Below, piece by piece: positions 1 to 8,998 of a DNA stretch of 57,267 nucleotides. The DNA comes from an uncultured Bifidobacterium sp. (GTDB lineage: Bacteria > Actinomycetota > Actinomycetes > Actinomycetales > Bifidobacteriaceae): the NCBI RefSeq assembly GCF_949292005.1, contig NZ_CASEXV010000073.1, positions 1-57,267 on the forward strand, read 5' to 3'. How positions within the stretch are numbered: position 1 is the stretch's first letter; the number at the start of each line of letters is the position of its first letter. The translations under genes were made by a program, and so were the position numbers. A model generated the notes under the pieces. That model ran no database searches and was not told the DNA's origin. It saw nothing but the letters and a program-made list of their open reading frames with translations.

Positions 1-622
1 ACAGACGGGACTCCCGCGTCTTGGGATTCGTCGTGATGGTGTACGAGGTGATGGCCAGCCGCTTGTTTCCCGCCTGGATGATCGTCTCCATGCAGTAGCT
101 GAATTCGGTGACGATGTTGAGCTTGAGCAGCGATCCGCGCGAATAGGCGCGGAAGCCGCTGGCCGCGTCCGGGATGTGCGTTCCCGCGGCCTTGTTGACC
201 ACCCACGAACCGAAATGCTGCATCGTCTTCTTGAAGGCGGAGAATTCCGCGATCTTCGACGTCTGCCGGTCGCCCACCACGATGTCGGCCTGATGGTTGA
301 CTATCGGCTGCACCAGTCCGGCGATGGCGTCCGAGGGATACTGGTTGTCGCCGTCCGTGTTGACGACGATATCCGCCCCATGCTTGAGCGCATAGTCGAC
401 CCCGTCGCGGAACGCCCTCGCCAGTCCCATGGGCCGGGCGTGGTGCACGAAGTGCGTGACCCCGAGGCCGCGTGCCACCTCGACCGTCCTGTCCGAGCAG
501 CCGTCGTCGATGATGAGGAGCTCGATGCCATCGACGCCCGGTATTTCCTTCGGCATATTGCGCAGGACGAGCGGAAGCGTCCTCTCCTCGTTGAGACATG
601 GAATTTGTATGAAGAGACGCAT
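1..622 (-). CDS. Family 2 glycosyltransferase (3' end outside window)
   Basis: Cytoplasmic GT-A glycosyltransferase of the dolichyl-phosphate-mannose synthase-like GT2 group. It would move a nucleotide-activated sugar to a lipid or glycan acceptor. The frame starts at ATG 622, directly after an in-frame TGA, with GGAG about 10 nt upstream, and stays open to the window edge (about 207 residues seen). Visible motifs are IQIPCLNEERTL at the N-terminus, LLIIDDGCSDRT (nucleotide-sugar binding) and NTDGDNQYP, which carries the metal-binding acidic triad. It is divergent from rmlA and belongs to the polysaccharide locus to its right. The C-terminus and any membrane anchor cannot be seen, so the donor and acceptor are unknown. 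Confidence 0.85.
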   Translation of the reverse strand, partial: MRLFIQIPCLNEERTLPLVLRNMPKEIPGVDGIELLIIDDGCSDRTVEVARGLGVTHFVHHARPMGLARAFRDGVDYALKHGADIVVNTDGDNQYPSDAIAGLVQPIVNHQADIVVGDRQTSKIAEFSAFKKTMQHFGSWVVNKAAGTHIPDAASGFRAYSRGSLLKLNIVTEFSYCMETIIQAGNKRLAITSYTITTNPKTRESRL

Positions 623-719
623 TGTTCAATGACTCCAATTTCGGGTGCGACTATGCTGGGCTTGTTGCTAAACACTTAGGTTAGACCATAAGGTTGCCAA
701 TCAGATTGGAGACTGTTGC

Positions 720-1610
720 ATGAAGGGCATCATTCTTGCGGGTGGGTCGGGGACCCGGCTGTATCCGTTGACGACGGTGACGTCGAAGCAGCTTCTTCCC
801 GTGTACGACAAGCCGATGGTCTATTACCCGCTGAGTGTGCTGATGATGGCGGGAATCCGGGAGATCCTGGTGATCTCCACGCCGCAGGACCTTCCCAATT
901 TCGAACGGCTGCTCGGTGATGGTTCCCAGTATGGGATCTCGCTGGAATACAAGGTCCAGCCGAGTCCCGATGGTCTGGCTCAGGCGTTCCTCCTAGGGGA
1001 GGGGTTCATCGACGGAGAGCCGTGCGCGCTGGTGCTGGGGGACAACATCTTCTATGGCAACGGTCTCGGCCGTGTTCTGCGGCGGGCTGCTGGAGCGGGG
1101 TCGGGCGCCACGGTGTTCGGCTATTACGTGGACGATCCGGAGCGGTACGGGGTGGTCGAATTCGACGACGACCGTCATGTGGTGAGCATCGAGGAGAAGC
1201 CCGAGCATCCGGCGTCGAACTACGCCGTCACCGGACTGTATTTCTATGACGACCGGGTGGTGGACTTCGCCAAGGAGGTCCGGCCATCGGCCCGGGGTGA
1301 ACTGGAGATCACGGATCTCAACCGTCTGTATCTGGAGGATGGATCACTGGACGTCGTCACGCTGGGCCGTGGATACGCCTGGCTGGACACGGGCACGATG
1401 GACAGCCTGTTCGAGGCGGGGGAGTTCGTGCGCACGGTGGAGCGCGCGCAGGGGCTTCCGATCAGCGTGCTCGAGGAGATCGCCTACGAGAACGGGTGGA
1501 TCGACCGTGAGATGCTCTTGGCGGCTGCGCGTCGCTACGGCAAGTCCAACTATGGCCGGCATCTGCGGGACGTGGCCGAGAACCGCGTCATCTCGAAACC
1601 GAACGACTGA
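720..1610 (+). CDS. rmlA: Glucose-1-phosphate thymidylyltransferase RmlA
   Basis: Makes dTDP-glucose from dTTP and glucose-1-phosphate, the first step towards dTDP-L-rhamnose and other dTDP-6-deoxysugars. The 296-residue protein opens with the nucleotidyltransferase signature KGIILAGGSGTRLYPLT and continues with SKQLLPVYDKPMVYYPL. Further motifs are GDNIFYG, VEFDDD, EEKPEHPASNYAVTG and WLDTGT, all typical of RmlA. Length is normal for the family. ATG at 720 follows GGAG by about 9 nt. The other rhamnose genes (rmlB, rmlC, rmlD) are not in this window. Its place before the Wzm/Wzt exporter suggests a rhamnose-containing surface glycan, which is inference. Confidence 0.95.
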   Translation: MKGIILAGGSGTRLYPLTTVTSKQLLPVYDKPMVYYPLSVLMMAGIREILVISTPQDLPNFERLLGDGSQYGISLEYKVQPSPDGLAQAFLLGEGFIDGEPCALVLGDNIFYGNGLGRVLRRAAGAGSGATVFGYYVDDPERYGVVEFDDDRHVVSIEEKPEHPASNYAVTGLYFYDDRVVDFAKEVRPSARGELEITDLNRLYLEDGSLDVVTLGRGYAWLDTGTMDSLFEAGEFVRTVERAQGLPISVLEEIAYENGWIDREMLLAAARRYGKSNYGRHLRDVAENRVISKPND

Positions 1611-1691
1611 GTCATCAAGGATGTCGGCGGAATAAGGGTTATAGGATTCGCTGATATCATATGGGGGTTTGATTACCTTGAGGAGCGGCAT

Positions 1692-2519
1692 GTGAATATC
1701 ACGGAGATCTTTTCACGTAAGAACAGAATCCTGCTTAAAGCCATGGTCGGAACTGATTTCAAACTCCGCTATCAGCAGTCGTTCCTGGGATACATATGGT
1801 CCGTGCTCAAGCCTCTGCTGCTTTTCACGATCATGTACCTGGTGTTTGTTCGTTTCCTGCGTTTCGGCGCCGATGTTCCCCATTTCTCGGTCGGACTGCT
1901 GCTCGGTATCATACTGTGGAATTTCTTTAATGAGACGACGACTGGTGGAATGATGTCCGTCGTCGGCCATGGAGATCTGCTTCGGAAGATACATTTCTCC
2001 AAGCATATCGTGGTCATCTCGTCGTCGATGGGGGCATTGATCAACTTCGGCATCAACTTTGTGGTAGTGATCATCTTCGCCCTGTTGAACGGTGTTTCCC
2101 CACGGTGGTCGAATTTTCTTATTTTTCCGATTGTGATTGAATTGTATTTCCTGTCCTTGGGAATCGCATTCTTTCTCAGTGCCGTCTATGTGAAACTGCG
2201 GGATCTGAATCCCATCTGGGAGGTCTTGATGCAGGCGGGGTTCTATGCCACGCCCATCATCTACCCCATCAGCATGATTGCCTCGCGCGCGGGGGAGACC
2301 GGTCCTTTGCTGGCGAAACTTGATTTGATGCTTAATCCAATGGCCCAGATAATACAGGATGCTCGTCATGTCCTCATCGCTCCTGAGAATTCGACGCTAT
2401 GGGGTTGGACCTCCCATTTCCTTGTAGCATGCTGGCCGGTGGTCGTGTCTTTCGCGCTTTTCACCGCCGGGCTTGTATTTTTCACAAAACGATCTCAGTA
2501 CTTCGCGGAGTTGGTGTGA
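1692..2519 (+). CDS. Polysaccharide ABC exporter permease (Wzm/RgpC-like)
   Basis: Membrane subunit of an ABC exporter for a lipid-linked polysaccharide (ABC-2/TagG family). The 275-residue protein has about six hydrophobic segments and the conserved early motif DFKLRYQQSFLGYIWSVLKP seen in Wzm, TagG and RgpC proteins. The start is GTG 1692; an ATG two bases earlier is followed at once by TGA, and GAGGAG lies about 10 nt upstream. The stop overlaps the ATG of the ATPase gene by one base, so the two subunits are probably translationally coupled. The codon use is more AT-rich than flanking housekeeping genes, as is common in surface-glycan loci. Confidence 0.9.
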   Translation: MNITEIFSRKNRILLKAMVGTDFKLRYQQSFLGYIWSVLKPLLLFTIMYLVFVRFLRFGADVPHFSVGLLLGIILWNFFNETTTGGMMSVVGHGDLLRKIHFSKHIVVISSSMGALINFGINFVVVIIFALLNGVSPRWSNFLIFPIVIELYFLSLGIAFFLSAVYVKLRDLNPIWEVLMQAGFYATPIIYPISMIASRAGETGPLLAKLDLMLNPMAQIIQDARHVLIAPENSTLWGWTSHFLVACWPVVVSFALFTAGLVFFTKRSQYFAELV

Positions 2520-3742
2520 TGATGGAGCCACAACAGCAGGCGGGAGCGATTGTGCAGGAGACTGATTGGGCTTTGCAGGTCGAGGGAGTATCCAAGAGCT
2601 TCAAGCTTCCCACGGAACGAGCGAACAGCCTTAAGACGACGATTTTCAACTGGCTGAAAGGGATTCGTGGATTCCGTGTTCAGCATGTGCTGAATGACAT
2701 CTCGTTCAATATACGGGCCGGTGAGTTCTTTGGAATCGTCGGCAAGAACGGTTCGGGGAAATCCACTCTGCTTAAACTGATCTCGCAGATATACACGCCC
2801 GATTCCGGGACGATCGTCACCAACGGCAAGCTTGTCCCCTTCATCGAACTTGGCGTGGGATTCAATCCCGAATTGACCGGCCGCGAGAACGTGTACCTGA
2901 ATGGCGCCATGTTGGGCTTCTCGCGGGATGATGTCGACTCCATGTACGACGATATCGTCGAATTCGCGGAATTAGGCGATTTCATGCAGCAGAAACTGAA
3001 GAATTACTCAAGCGGGATGCAGGTCCGGCTCGCGTTTTCCGTGGCGATTAAGTCACAAGGCGACATTCTTGTTCTTGATGAGGTTCTTGCGGTCGGCGAT
3101 GAGGCTTTCCAGAAAAAGTGCCAAGACTATTTCTTCGAGGCGAAAAGGCGGAAGAAGACGATCATTCTGGTGACGCATTCGATGGCGGATGTGCGGCGAT
3201 ACTGTGACCGCGCGATGCTGATCCAGGACGGGAGGATCGCCAAGATCGGGGATCCGGACGAGGTGGCAGATGCCTATTCGGATTCGTTCTTGCCGCCGCG
3301 GACCGAGGAGTCCGTCAATCGCGAGAAGACTGTCATGGCTTCGCTCGCCGTGGAGTCGGCTTCGGTGAGCGTTGATGGTGACAGGCTTAAGTTTCTTGCG
3401 GGAGGAGAGGATTTCTCCCTTGATTTCCGGATGCGCGTCCAGCGGCCGCTTATGGCAAGCCGAGTGTTTGTGGATGTCTTTGATGGGCGCGGGGTTCCGG
3501 TTCTTTCCGTGCCATTGGCAAAGAATAACGTTGACGTCCTTCGTGAAGGTCTACGTGATGTGCATATAAGCGTATCGAATGTTTTCGCCTTCGGTGATTA
3601 CCGAATATCTGTAGCTATCCAGAATGATGTTGAACGGGTTGTGGTCGGAGAGAATGTGTGCCGTTTCCATATCAAGGGAGAGGCGGCCGAGGTCATGTCG
3701 GTGGTCGATCCGGAAGCGGTTTGCGTGGTACGGGTGAATTAG
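2519..3742 (+). CDS. Polysaccharide ABC exporter ATPase with C-terminal glycan-binding domain (Wzt-like)
   Basis: ATP-binding subunit that powers export of the surface polysaccharide. The start at ATG 2519 overlaps the permease stop and has GGAG 8 nt upstream, giving 407 residues. Residues 1-255 form the nucleotide-binding domain: Walker A VGKNGSGKST (about 74-83), signature YSSGMQVR (163-170), Walker B ILVLDEV (183-189) and switch LVTHSM (217-222). Residues about 265-407 form a separate beta-rich region that matches the Wzt C-terminal layout. In Wzt that domain recognises the modified chain end before export. This points to a chain-end-gated export mechanism instead of a plain TagH-type ATPase. 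Confidence 0.9.
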   Translation: MMEPQQQAGAIVQETDWALQVEGVSKSFKLPTERANSLKTTIFNWLKGIRGFRVQHVLNDISFNIRAGEFFGIVGKNGSGKSTLLKLISQIYTPDSGTIVTNGKLVPFIELGVGFNPELTGRENVYLNGAMLGFSRDDVDSMYDDIVEFAELGDFMQQKLKNYSSGMQVRLAFSVAIKSQGDILVLDEVLAVGDEAFQKKCQDYFFEAKRRKKTIILVTHSMADVRRYCDRAMLIQDGRIAKIGDPDEVADAYSDSFLPPRTEESVNREKTVMASLAVESASVSVDGDRLKFLAGGEDFSLDFRMRVQRPLMASRVFVDVFDGRGVPVLSVPLAKNNVDVLREGLRDVHISVSNVFAFGDYRISVAIQNDVERVVVGENVCRFHIKGEAAEVMSVVDPEAVCVVRVN

Positions 3743-3799
3743 GGAGTGCCGTTTCCGGACGGTGGAGACGGATCGGCAGGGGAGAATCGGGACATTACC

Positions 3800-6700
3800 A
3801 TGATGGATTTATTCAACGACAGGACGTATAGGATTGCCGTCGAGGCGGTGGAGGCTTCGGGGCCCGATGGGAACGGTGCTGTCACGGTCGTTGGCTGGGC
3901 GGTGGACAAATTCCGTCATGTTCCGATGACGGTCCGGGTCGATCAGTGTGATGGCGCCAGCGTTGTACGTACGTCTCGTCCCGATATGAATGCCGTCTTC
4001 TCGTTGAACGACGAGGATGCTGTGGGTTTTCGAATCTCCGTGCCCCAGAGTGTGACCGAGTTCATGCTCACATGCGAGACCCCAGGACGAACTATTACGA
4101 GGGCAATCGACGTGGCGGCCCTTGGGCGGCGACTTCGCCGATCCAAGCGTCACCACACCGAACGGAGAATCGTCCATTACCTTTCCCACTCATTCACACC
4201 GCGTGGAGCGATGGCGATCATGGGGGCCGTGCGGAGGCGCGTGTTCAAAGACGGCGCGGCATATCGGAAATGGATCGCGCAGAACGAGACCATGACACGA
4301 TCTGATGCCATGAGTGCGATGTCCCAATGGGGGGATTCACCTCTTATCTCCCTCGTGGTACCGGTGTTCAACGTCGATGAACGGTGGCTTCGTCGTTGTG
4401 TGCAATCCATCCGCGACCAATGGTATGCGAACTGGGAGCTGTGCTTGGCGGATGATAAATCGTCCGCGGAACATATACGACCACTTCTTCAGGAACTGGC
4501 AAATACCGATTCGCGTATCAAAATCGTTTTTCGAGACGACAACGGTGGAATATCCGCGGCCACCAACTCCGCGATCGATCTTGCGACCGGAAGCTATATC
4601 GGTTTCATGGACAATGACGATGAATTGGCGCCACAGGCATTATATGAGATTGTCCAATCCCTGAACTCCCGCCCAGAGGCTGATTTCATCTACACCGATG
4701 AAGACAAAATCACAGAGAAGGGGACTCGGTTCGATCCGTTCTTCAAGCCTGGTTTCTCTCCGCATCTTCTGCTCGGTCACAATTACATCACCCACTTCGT
4801 CGTGGTTACTCGAGCGTTGCTGGATGCAGTGGGACCTTTGCGTTCGGAGTTCGATGGAAGCCAGGATTATGATTTTGTGCTCAGAGCGACTGAGAAGGCT
4901 CGTGAAGTTCGCCATATTCCTTCTGTTCTCTACCATTGGCGAACACTGCCGACCTCCGTCGCCGGCGATCCACGGAGCAAGATGTACGCGTATGAGGCCG
5001 GTAAACGTGCCATCGAGGAGGCGCTGGCCAGACGGTCTCTCCCGGGCGCAGTCACCATGCTTCATAATCTGGGGACATACAGGATTGACTACGAGATGGC
5101 TTTACCTCGGATCGCGGTCGTGCTGTCGTCGTATTCCGCCTCGCAGATCGCGGAATTAAAATCTCTGACGAAGTATGACGGAGCTCGATACATTCCCGTA
5201 TCGGACTCCTCCTCCATCAACGACGTGGTGGCCTCATGCGACGAGGAGTACGTCGTGCTCCTGTCCGGAGTGATGCCGCAGGATTCGTCGTGGCTGAGGA
5301 ACATGGTCAACTATTGTGCCGACCCCTCCGTGAGTGTTGTGGGAGGAAAGATCTACGATGCGCAGAGTCGGGTGCTTAACGTCGGGATCACGCTGAGGGC
5401 GCTGAGAAGCGGGAATCCCTTCGAGATGCGTGGCCTGTGGGATGAAGGCATAGGTTACTATTTCCGAGATCTTCTTCCTCGCGAGATGTTCGGAGTCACC
5501 GATGACTGTATGCTCGTCCGAAAACGGGATTTTACGAGCAGCGGTGGTGTCGACTATTCGCTTGAGGAAGGGCTGAGAGGCGTCGACCTATGCGTTAGGA
5601 TTCACTCGGCTCCCATCGCCGGCTGCGTCCTTTGGCAACCCTATTCGGAGTTCACGAGCGTCAAACCGAAGCCTCTTGATATTTCTCCGGATAGCTGCAT
5701 GCGTTACCTCCAGATGCACGTGGGGTTGGAAGACCGGTATTCTCCGGCTTTCTTCCCCTTCGACAAGAAATTCCAGCGTGGCGTGGAGTTCTCGGTCGAC
5801 GAAGTTCTTGTGTCGTCCGATTCAACGGAAATGACGGTAAGAGGATGGGCCGCGGATCTCCATGGGAATGCCGACGTGCACATCGCATTGGAGGACATGC
5901 CCGGAGCCAGCCTGAAGAAGGTTGATCGGTATCTCCGACCCGATGTGAATTCCGTATTGCCCGTTCCGCAGGAATCCATGCTGGGCTTTCGGGCGGAGAT
6001 AGCCGTCCCCGATGGAAAGGCTACTTTGCGCCACGTCAGAAGTACTCGATTGGTTTTTTCTACACCGACCGATAGCCGCAAAATCGACGTTAATATACCA
6101 GCGTCAACGATGTCGAGATTCGTAAAGCTGATGCGTACTGCGCTCAGGATGATCAGGCATCCACGGACCACTGCGAGAATAATTCGAGATAAGTATGTCA
6201 CTCCTCGAGAACAGCGTGCAGCCTATCACAGACTCATTCAGGTAACGGAGAGTTACGATCTTGAAGCGGTACAGAAAAGCATCAGAGGATTTTCCCATAA
6301 GCCATTGATCTCGATTGTCATGCCCGTATATAACGTTGATCCGCAGTGGCTGTCGAAATGCATCGATTCCGTTCTGGCGCAGTCGTACGAGAACTGGCAG
6401 CTGTGCATCGCGGATGATCATTCAACCCGGCAAGACGTGCGCCCCGTGCTTGAGCGTTACGCTCAGCTTGATAATAGAATCACAGTTGTCTTTCGTGAGA
6501 AGAACGGGCACATTTCGCGGGCGACCAATTCTGCGCTTGCGGTAGCGGCCGGTGATTATGTGGCCCTGATGGACAATGATGATGAGATTGCTCCCCATGC
6601 TTTGTTCGAAGTGGCCAAAACCATCGATGAACACCCAGATGTCGACTTGATCTATACCGACGAGGACAAGATCGACGAAAAAGGCGTGAGAAGTGATCCT

Positions 6701-7912
6701 CATTTCAAGCCAAACTTCTCACCAGACCTTTTGCTCAGTACCAATTACATCAGCCATCTAGGTGTATATCGTCGGTCGCTGGTCGAGAGTATCGGCGGAT
6801 TCCGTGCGGGTTATGAAGGTTCACAGGACTACGATTTCGTGCTGCGTTTCATGGAACGCACGGATGCTTCGCATGTCCGGCATATTCCGAAGGTTTTATA
6901 TCATTGGAGGACGCTTCCTACTTCAACTGCGTCAGATGGCGGAGCCAAAAATTATGCTTCTCTTGCCGGACTTAGGGCGCTGCAGGATGCCGTCGCTCGT
7001 CGTGGCTACCATGCGGAAGTCCTTCCTGGTATTGCCGCGGGAATATACGATATCCATTACGATGTTGATGAGAATGAACTGGTTTCCATCATCATTCCGA
7101 CGCGAGACGGATATGACAATATTGAGCGTTGCGTTACTTCCATCATCGAGAAGACGAATTACGGCAACTATGAGATCGTTATTGCCGACAATGGAAGCAC
7201 CAACCCGCATATGGCCGATTTGTATGAGAGATTCAGGAGACTTCTCGGGTCACGGTTCCATGTCGAGGAGATCGACATCCCATTCAACTATTCACGAATC
7301 AATAATATTGCGGCCGAGAAGGCCGACGGCCGATACCTCCTGTTCTTGAACGACGATACGGAGATTATCAATCCTGAATGGATGACCAGAATGGTCTCGT
7401 TTGCGCAGCATGAGCGCATCGGGGTCGTTGGCGCGAAACTCTACTATCCGATAGACACGATCCAGCATGCAGGTATAGTTTTGGGTCTTGGTGGCGTCGC
7501 CGGGCATATTCAGGCTGGCTTCCCCCGAAGCTATTTCGGGTATTATGGGCGCCTGATTGAGAACGTCAACTATTCCGCGGTCACCGCCGCCTGCTGCATG
7601 ATTAGGTCCGACGATTTTCATGCTGTCGGTGGTTTCGATGAAGCGCTTGCCGTTGCCTATAATGACGTGGATCTATGCATGCGCATCCACGATCAGCTTC
7701 ATCGCGATATCCTGTGGTCTCATGAGACTGAGCTTTACCATTATGAGTCGATGACCCGCGGATATGACACGAAGGACGAGAAGCGCCGAAAGAGGCTTAA
7801 GGGCGAGTCGGACGTCTTCCTGAGAAGGTACAGAGAACAGGTCGCCAATGATCCCTACTACAATCCGAATCTGTCGAGATCGTCGGGGAACTATTGGGTT
7901 CGGCAGGTCTGA
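3800..7912 (+). CDS. Giant tandem RfbC-type glycosyltransferase (four GT2 domains, one degenerate)
   Basis: A 1370-residue glycan-assembling protein built as two similar halves. From ATG 3800: beta domain 1 at about 9-82, GT2 domain A1 at 181-400 (PVFNVDERW; DNDDE at 271-275), and a GT2-like A2 at about 435-622. Then beta domain 2 at 661-737, GT2 domain B1 at 834-1072 (PVYNVDPQW; DNDDE at 925-929) and GT2 domain B2 at 1094-1357 (IIIPTRDG; NDDTE at 1184-1188). A1-A2 and B1-B2 each resemble the two-domain RfbC family. A2 has lost the acidic metal site (LLSGVMP at 487-493), so three sites look active. An in-frame GTG at 3746 is possible but has no spaced ribosome site. It follows wzt by 57 nt and probably polymerises or decorates the exported chain. 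Confidence 0.88.
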   Translation: MMDLFNDRTYRIAVEAVEASGPDGNGAVTVVGWAVDKFRHVPMTVRVDQCDGASVVRTSRPDMNAVFSLNDEDAVGFRISVPQSVTEFMLTCETPGRTITRAIDVAALGRRLRRSKRHHTERRIVHYLSHSFTPRGAMAIMGAVRRRVFKDGAAYRKWIAQNETMTRSDAMSAMSQWGDSPLISLVVPVFNVDERWLRRCVQSIRDQWYANWELCLADDKSSAEHIRPLLQELANTDSRIKIVFRDDNGGISAATNSAIDLATGSYIGFMDNDDELAPQALYEIVQSLNSRPEADFIYTDEDKITEKGTRFDPFFKPGFSPHLLLGHNYITHFVVVTRALLDAVGPLRSEFDGSQDYDFVLRATEKAREVRHIPSVLYHWRTLPTSVAGDPRSKMYAYEAGKRAIEEALARRSLPGAVTMLHNLGTYRIDYEMALPRIAVVLSSYSASQIAELKSLTKYDGARYIPVSDSSSINDVVASCDEEYVVLLSGVMPQDSSWLRNMVNYCADPSVSVVGGKIYDAQSRVLNVGITLRALRSGNPFEMRGLWDEGIGYYFRDLLPREMFGVTDDCMLVRKRDFTSSGGVDYSLEEGLRGVDLCVRIHSAPIAGCVLWQPYSEFTSVKPKPLDISPDSCMRYLQMHVGLEDRYSPAFFPFDKKFQRGVEFSVDEVLVSSDSTEMTVRGWAADLHGNADVHIALEDMPGASLKKVDRYLRPDVNSVLPVPQESMLGFRAEIAVPDGKATLRHVRSTRLVFSTPTDSRKIDVNIPASTMSRFVKLMRTALRMIRHPRTTARIIRDKYVTPREQRAAYHRLIQVTESYDLEAVQKSIRGFSHKPLISIVMPVYNVDPQWLSKCIDSVLAQSYENWQLCIADDHSTRQDVRPVLERYAQLDNRITVVFREKNGHISRATNSALAVAAGDYVALMDNDDEIAPHALFEVAKTIDEHPDVDLIYTDEDKIDEKGVRSDPHFKPNFSPDLLLSTNYISHLGVYRRSLVESIGGFRAGYEGSQDYDFVLRFMERTDASHVRHIPKVLYHWRTLPTSTASDGGAKNYASLAGLRALQDAVARRGYHAEVLPGIAAGIYDIHYDVDENELVSIIIPTRDGYDNIERCVTSIIEKTNYGNYEIVIADNGSTNPHMADLYERFRRLLGSRFHVEEIDIPFNYSRINNIAAEKADGRYLLFLNDDTEIINPEWMTRMVSFAQHERIGVVGAKLYYPIDTIQHAGIVLGLGGVAGHIQAGFPRSYFGYYGRLIENVNYSAVTAACCMIRSDDFHAVGGFDEALAVAYNDVDLCMRIHDQLHRDILWSHETELYHYESMTRGYDTKDEKRRKRLKGESDVFLRRYREQVANDPYYNPNLSRSSGNYWVRQV

Positions 7913-7939
7913 TTTCTCTCTGCTGCAAAGGACGCAGGT

Positions 7940-8977
7940 CTATCGCATGTTCTTGACGTGTTGATCGTAGATGAGTTTCTCCATGAGACGCAGGAACGCA
8001 GTGAGTCTGCACGCGGTGATTTGTCCGATGGTCAGTTGCGAGACCGAGGCGCGTTCAGCTTTCTTATCGGAGAGGAGGATTGTCTCGTCGTGAGATGACG
8101 CCTGTCTCTTCGCGTAATGCATCTGCTGCGTCATCGTGTAATAGCTGCGCATCGGTATGATGCCGTGCCCAAGCGCCAGCCTGAAATTCTCGATTCCGGC
8201 ATTGACGTTGTCGTGGTAGAAATCAAAACCGCGCTGCGCGTGCGTCACCGATTCGGGAGACTGGAGCCAGTGGTACAGAACAACGTCGATGTCCGCCACC
8301 GTGTCCATGCGCTCGTAGAGACGGCCCGCCACCATAACGTCCTGCGCGTATACGCCGTCGGGGAATCTGATTCCATCCCAGGTCTCCCGACGGTACAGGC
8401 GGCACCAGTTCGCCTCATTGAAATATCGGGTCTCGGTCCGGCGCCCGGCGACCTGCCCCAGAAGTCTCAGGGACTTGCAGAAAACGGTCTGATAGGCGCG
8501 GAGGGGGTCGCGGAAAACCGTCACGGCGGAGGGGGCCGCGGCACCCGTCCGGGCGAGTCGTGATACCTCGTCTCGTTGCGACAGACCGAACTGACGCCAT
8601 CTCGCCTTGCTCATGGAGGCTCCGGTCGACAGCAGCGCATGAAGAAGATAAGCGATGTTGTGGCGGTCGAGGATGTCGTCATTGTCGGCGAAGGCGATGA
8701 AGCGCCCCCGGCTTGCGTCCAGACCGGCGTTCTGCGCGGATCCTATGCCACCATTGGGCTGATGAATCACGCGGACCCGGGGGTCGCGCTTCGCGTAGGA
8801 GTCGCATATCCGGGCCGAGTCGTCTGTCGATCCATCGTCGACCAGAATGATGTCCAGATTGCGGTGGCTTTGGCCGAGAATCGAGTCGAGACAATATGGC
8901 AGATGTCGTTGCGCGTTGTATACGGGGATGATGATGGAGACCAGGTCGTCCTGTGTCGAATCAGACATGAGGCCCAT
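7940..8977 (-). CDS. Family 2 glycosyltransferase
   Basis: A 345-residue GT2 enzyme of the type found in capsule and teichoic-acid-like loci. N-terminal GT-A domain motifs are VSIIIPVYNAQRHLPYCLDS, IILVDDGSTDDS, QPNGGIGSAQNAGLDASRG and FADNDD, where the last supplies the metal-binding acids. The rest (about 120-345) is a variable acceptor domain with no membrane span. Starts at 8977 and 8968 are both possible and neither has a clear ribosome site. It converges with the giant glycosyltransferase (27 nt between stops) and lies 21 nt downstream of prs on the same strand. It may therefore be transcribed from the prs side and not with the exporter genes. Confidence 0.88.
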   Translation of the reverse strand: MGLMSDSTQDDLVSIIIPVYNAQRHLPYCLDSILGQSHRNLDIILVDDGSTDDSARICDSYAKRDPRVRVIHQPNGGIGSAQNAGLDASRGRFIAFADNDDILDRHNIAYLLHALLSTGASMSKARWRQFGLSQRDEVSRLARTGAAAPSAVTVFRDPLRAYQTVFCKSLRLLGQVAGRRTETRYFNEANWCRLYRRETWDGIRFPDGVYAQDVMVAGRLYERMDTVADIDVVLYHWLQSPESVTHAQRGFDFYHDNVNAGIENFRLALGHGIIPMRSYYTMTQQMHYAKRQASSHDETILLSDKKAERASVSQLTIGQITACRLTAFLRLMEKLIYDQHVKNMR

Positions 8978-8998
8978 CGTACCGGCGTCGGGTGTGAA

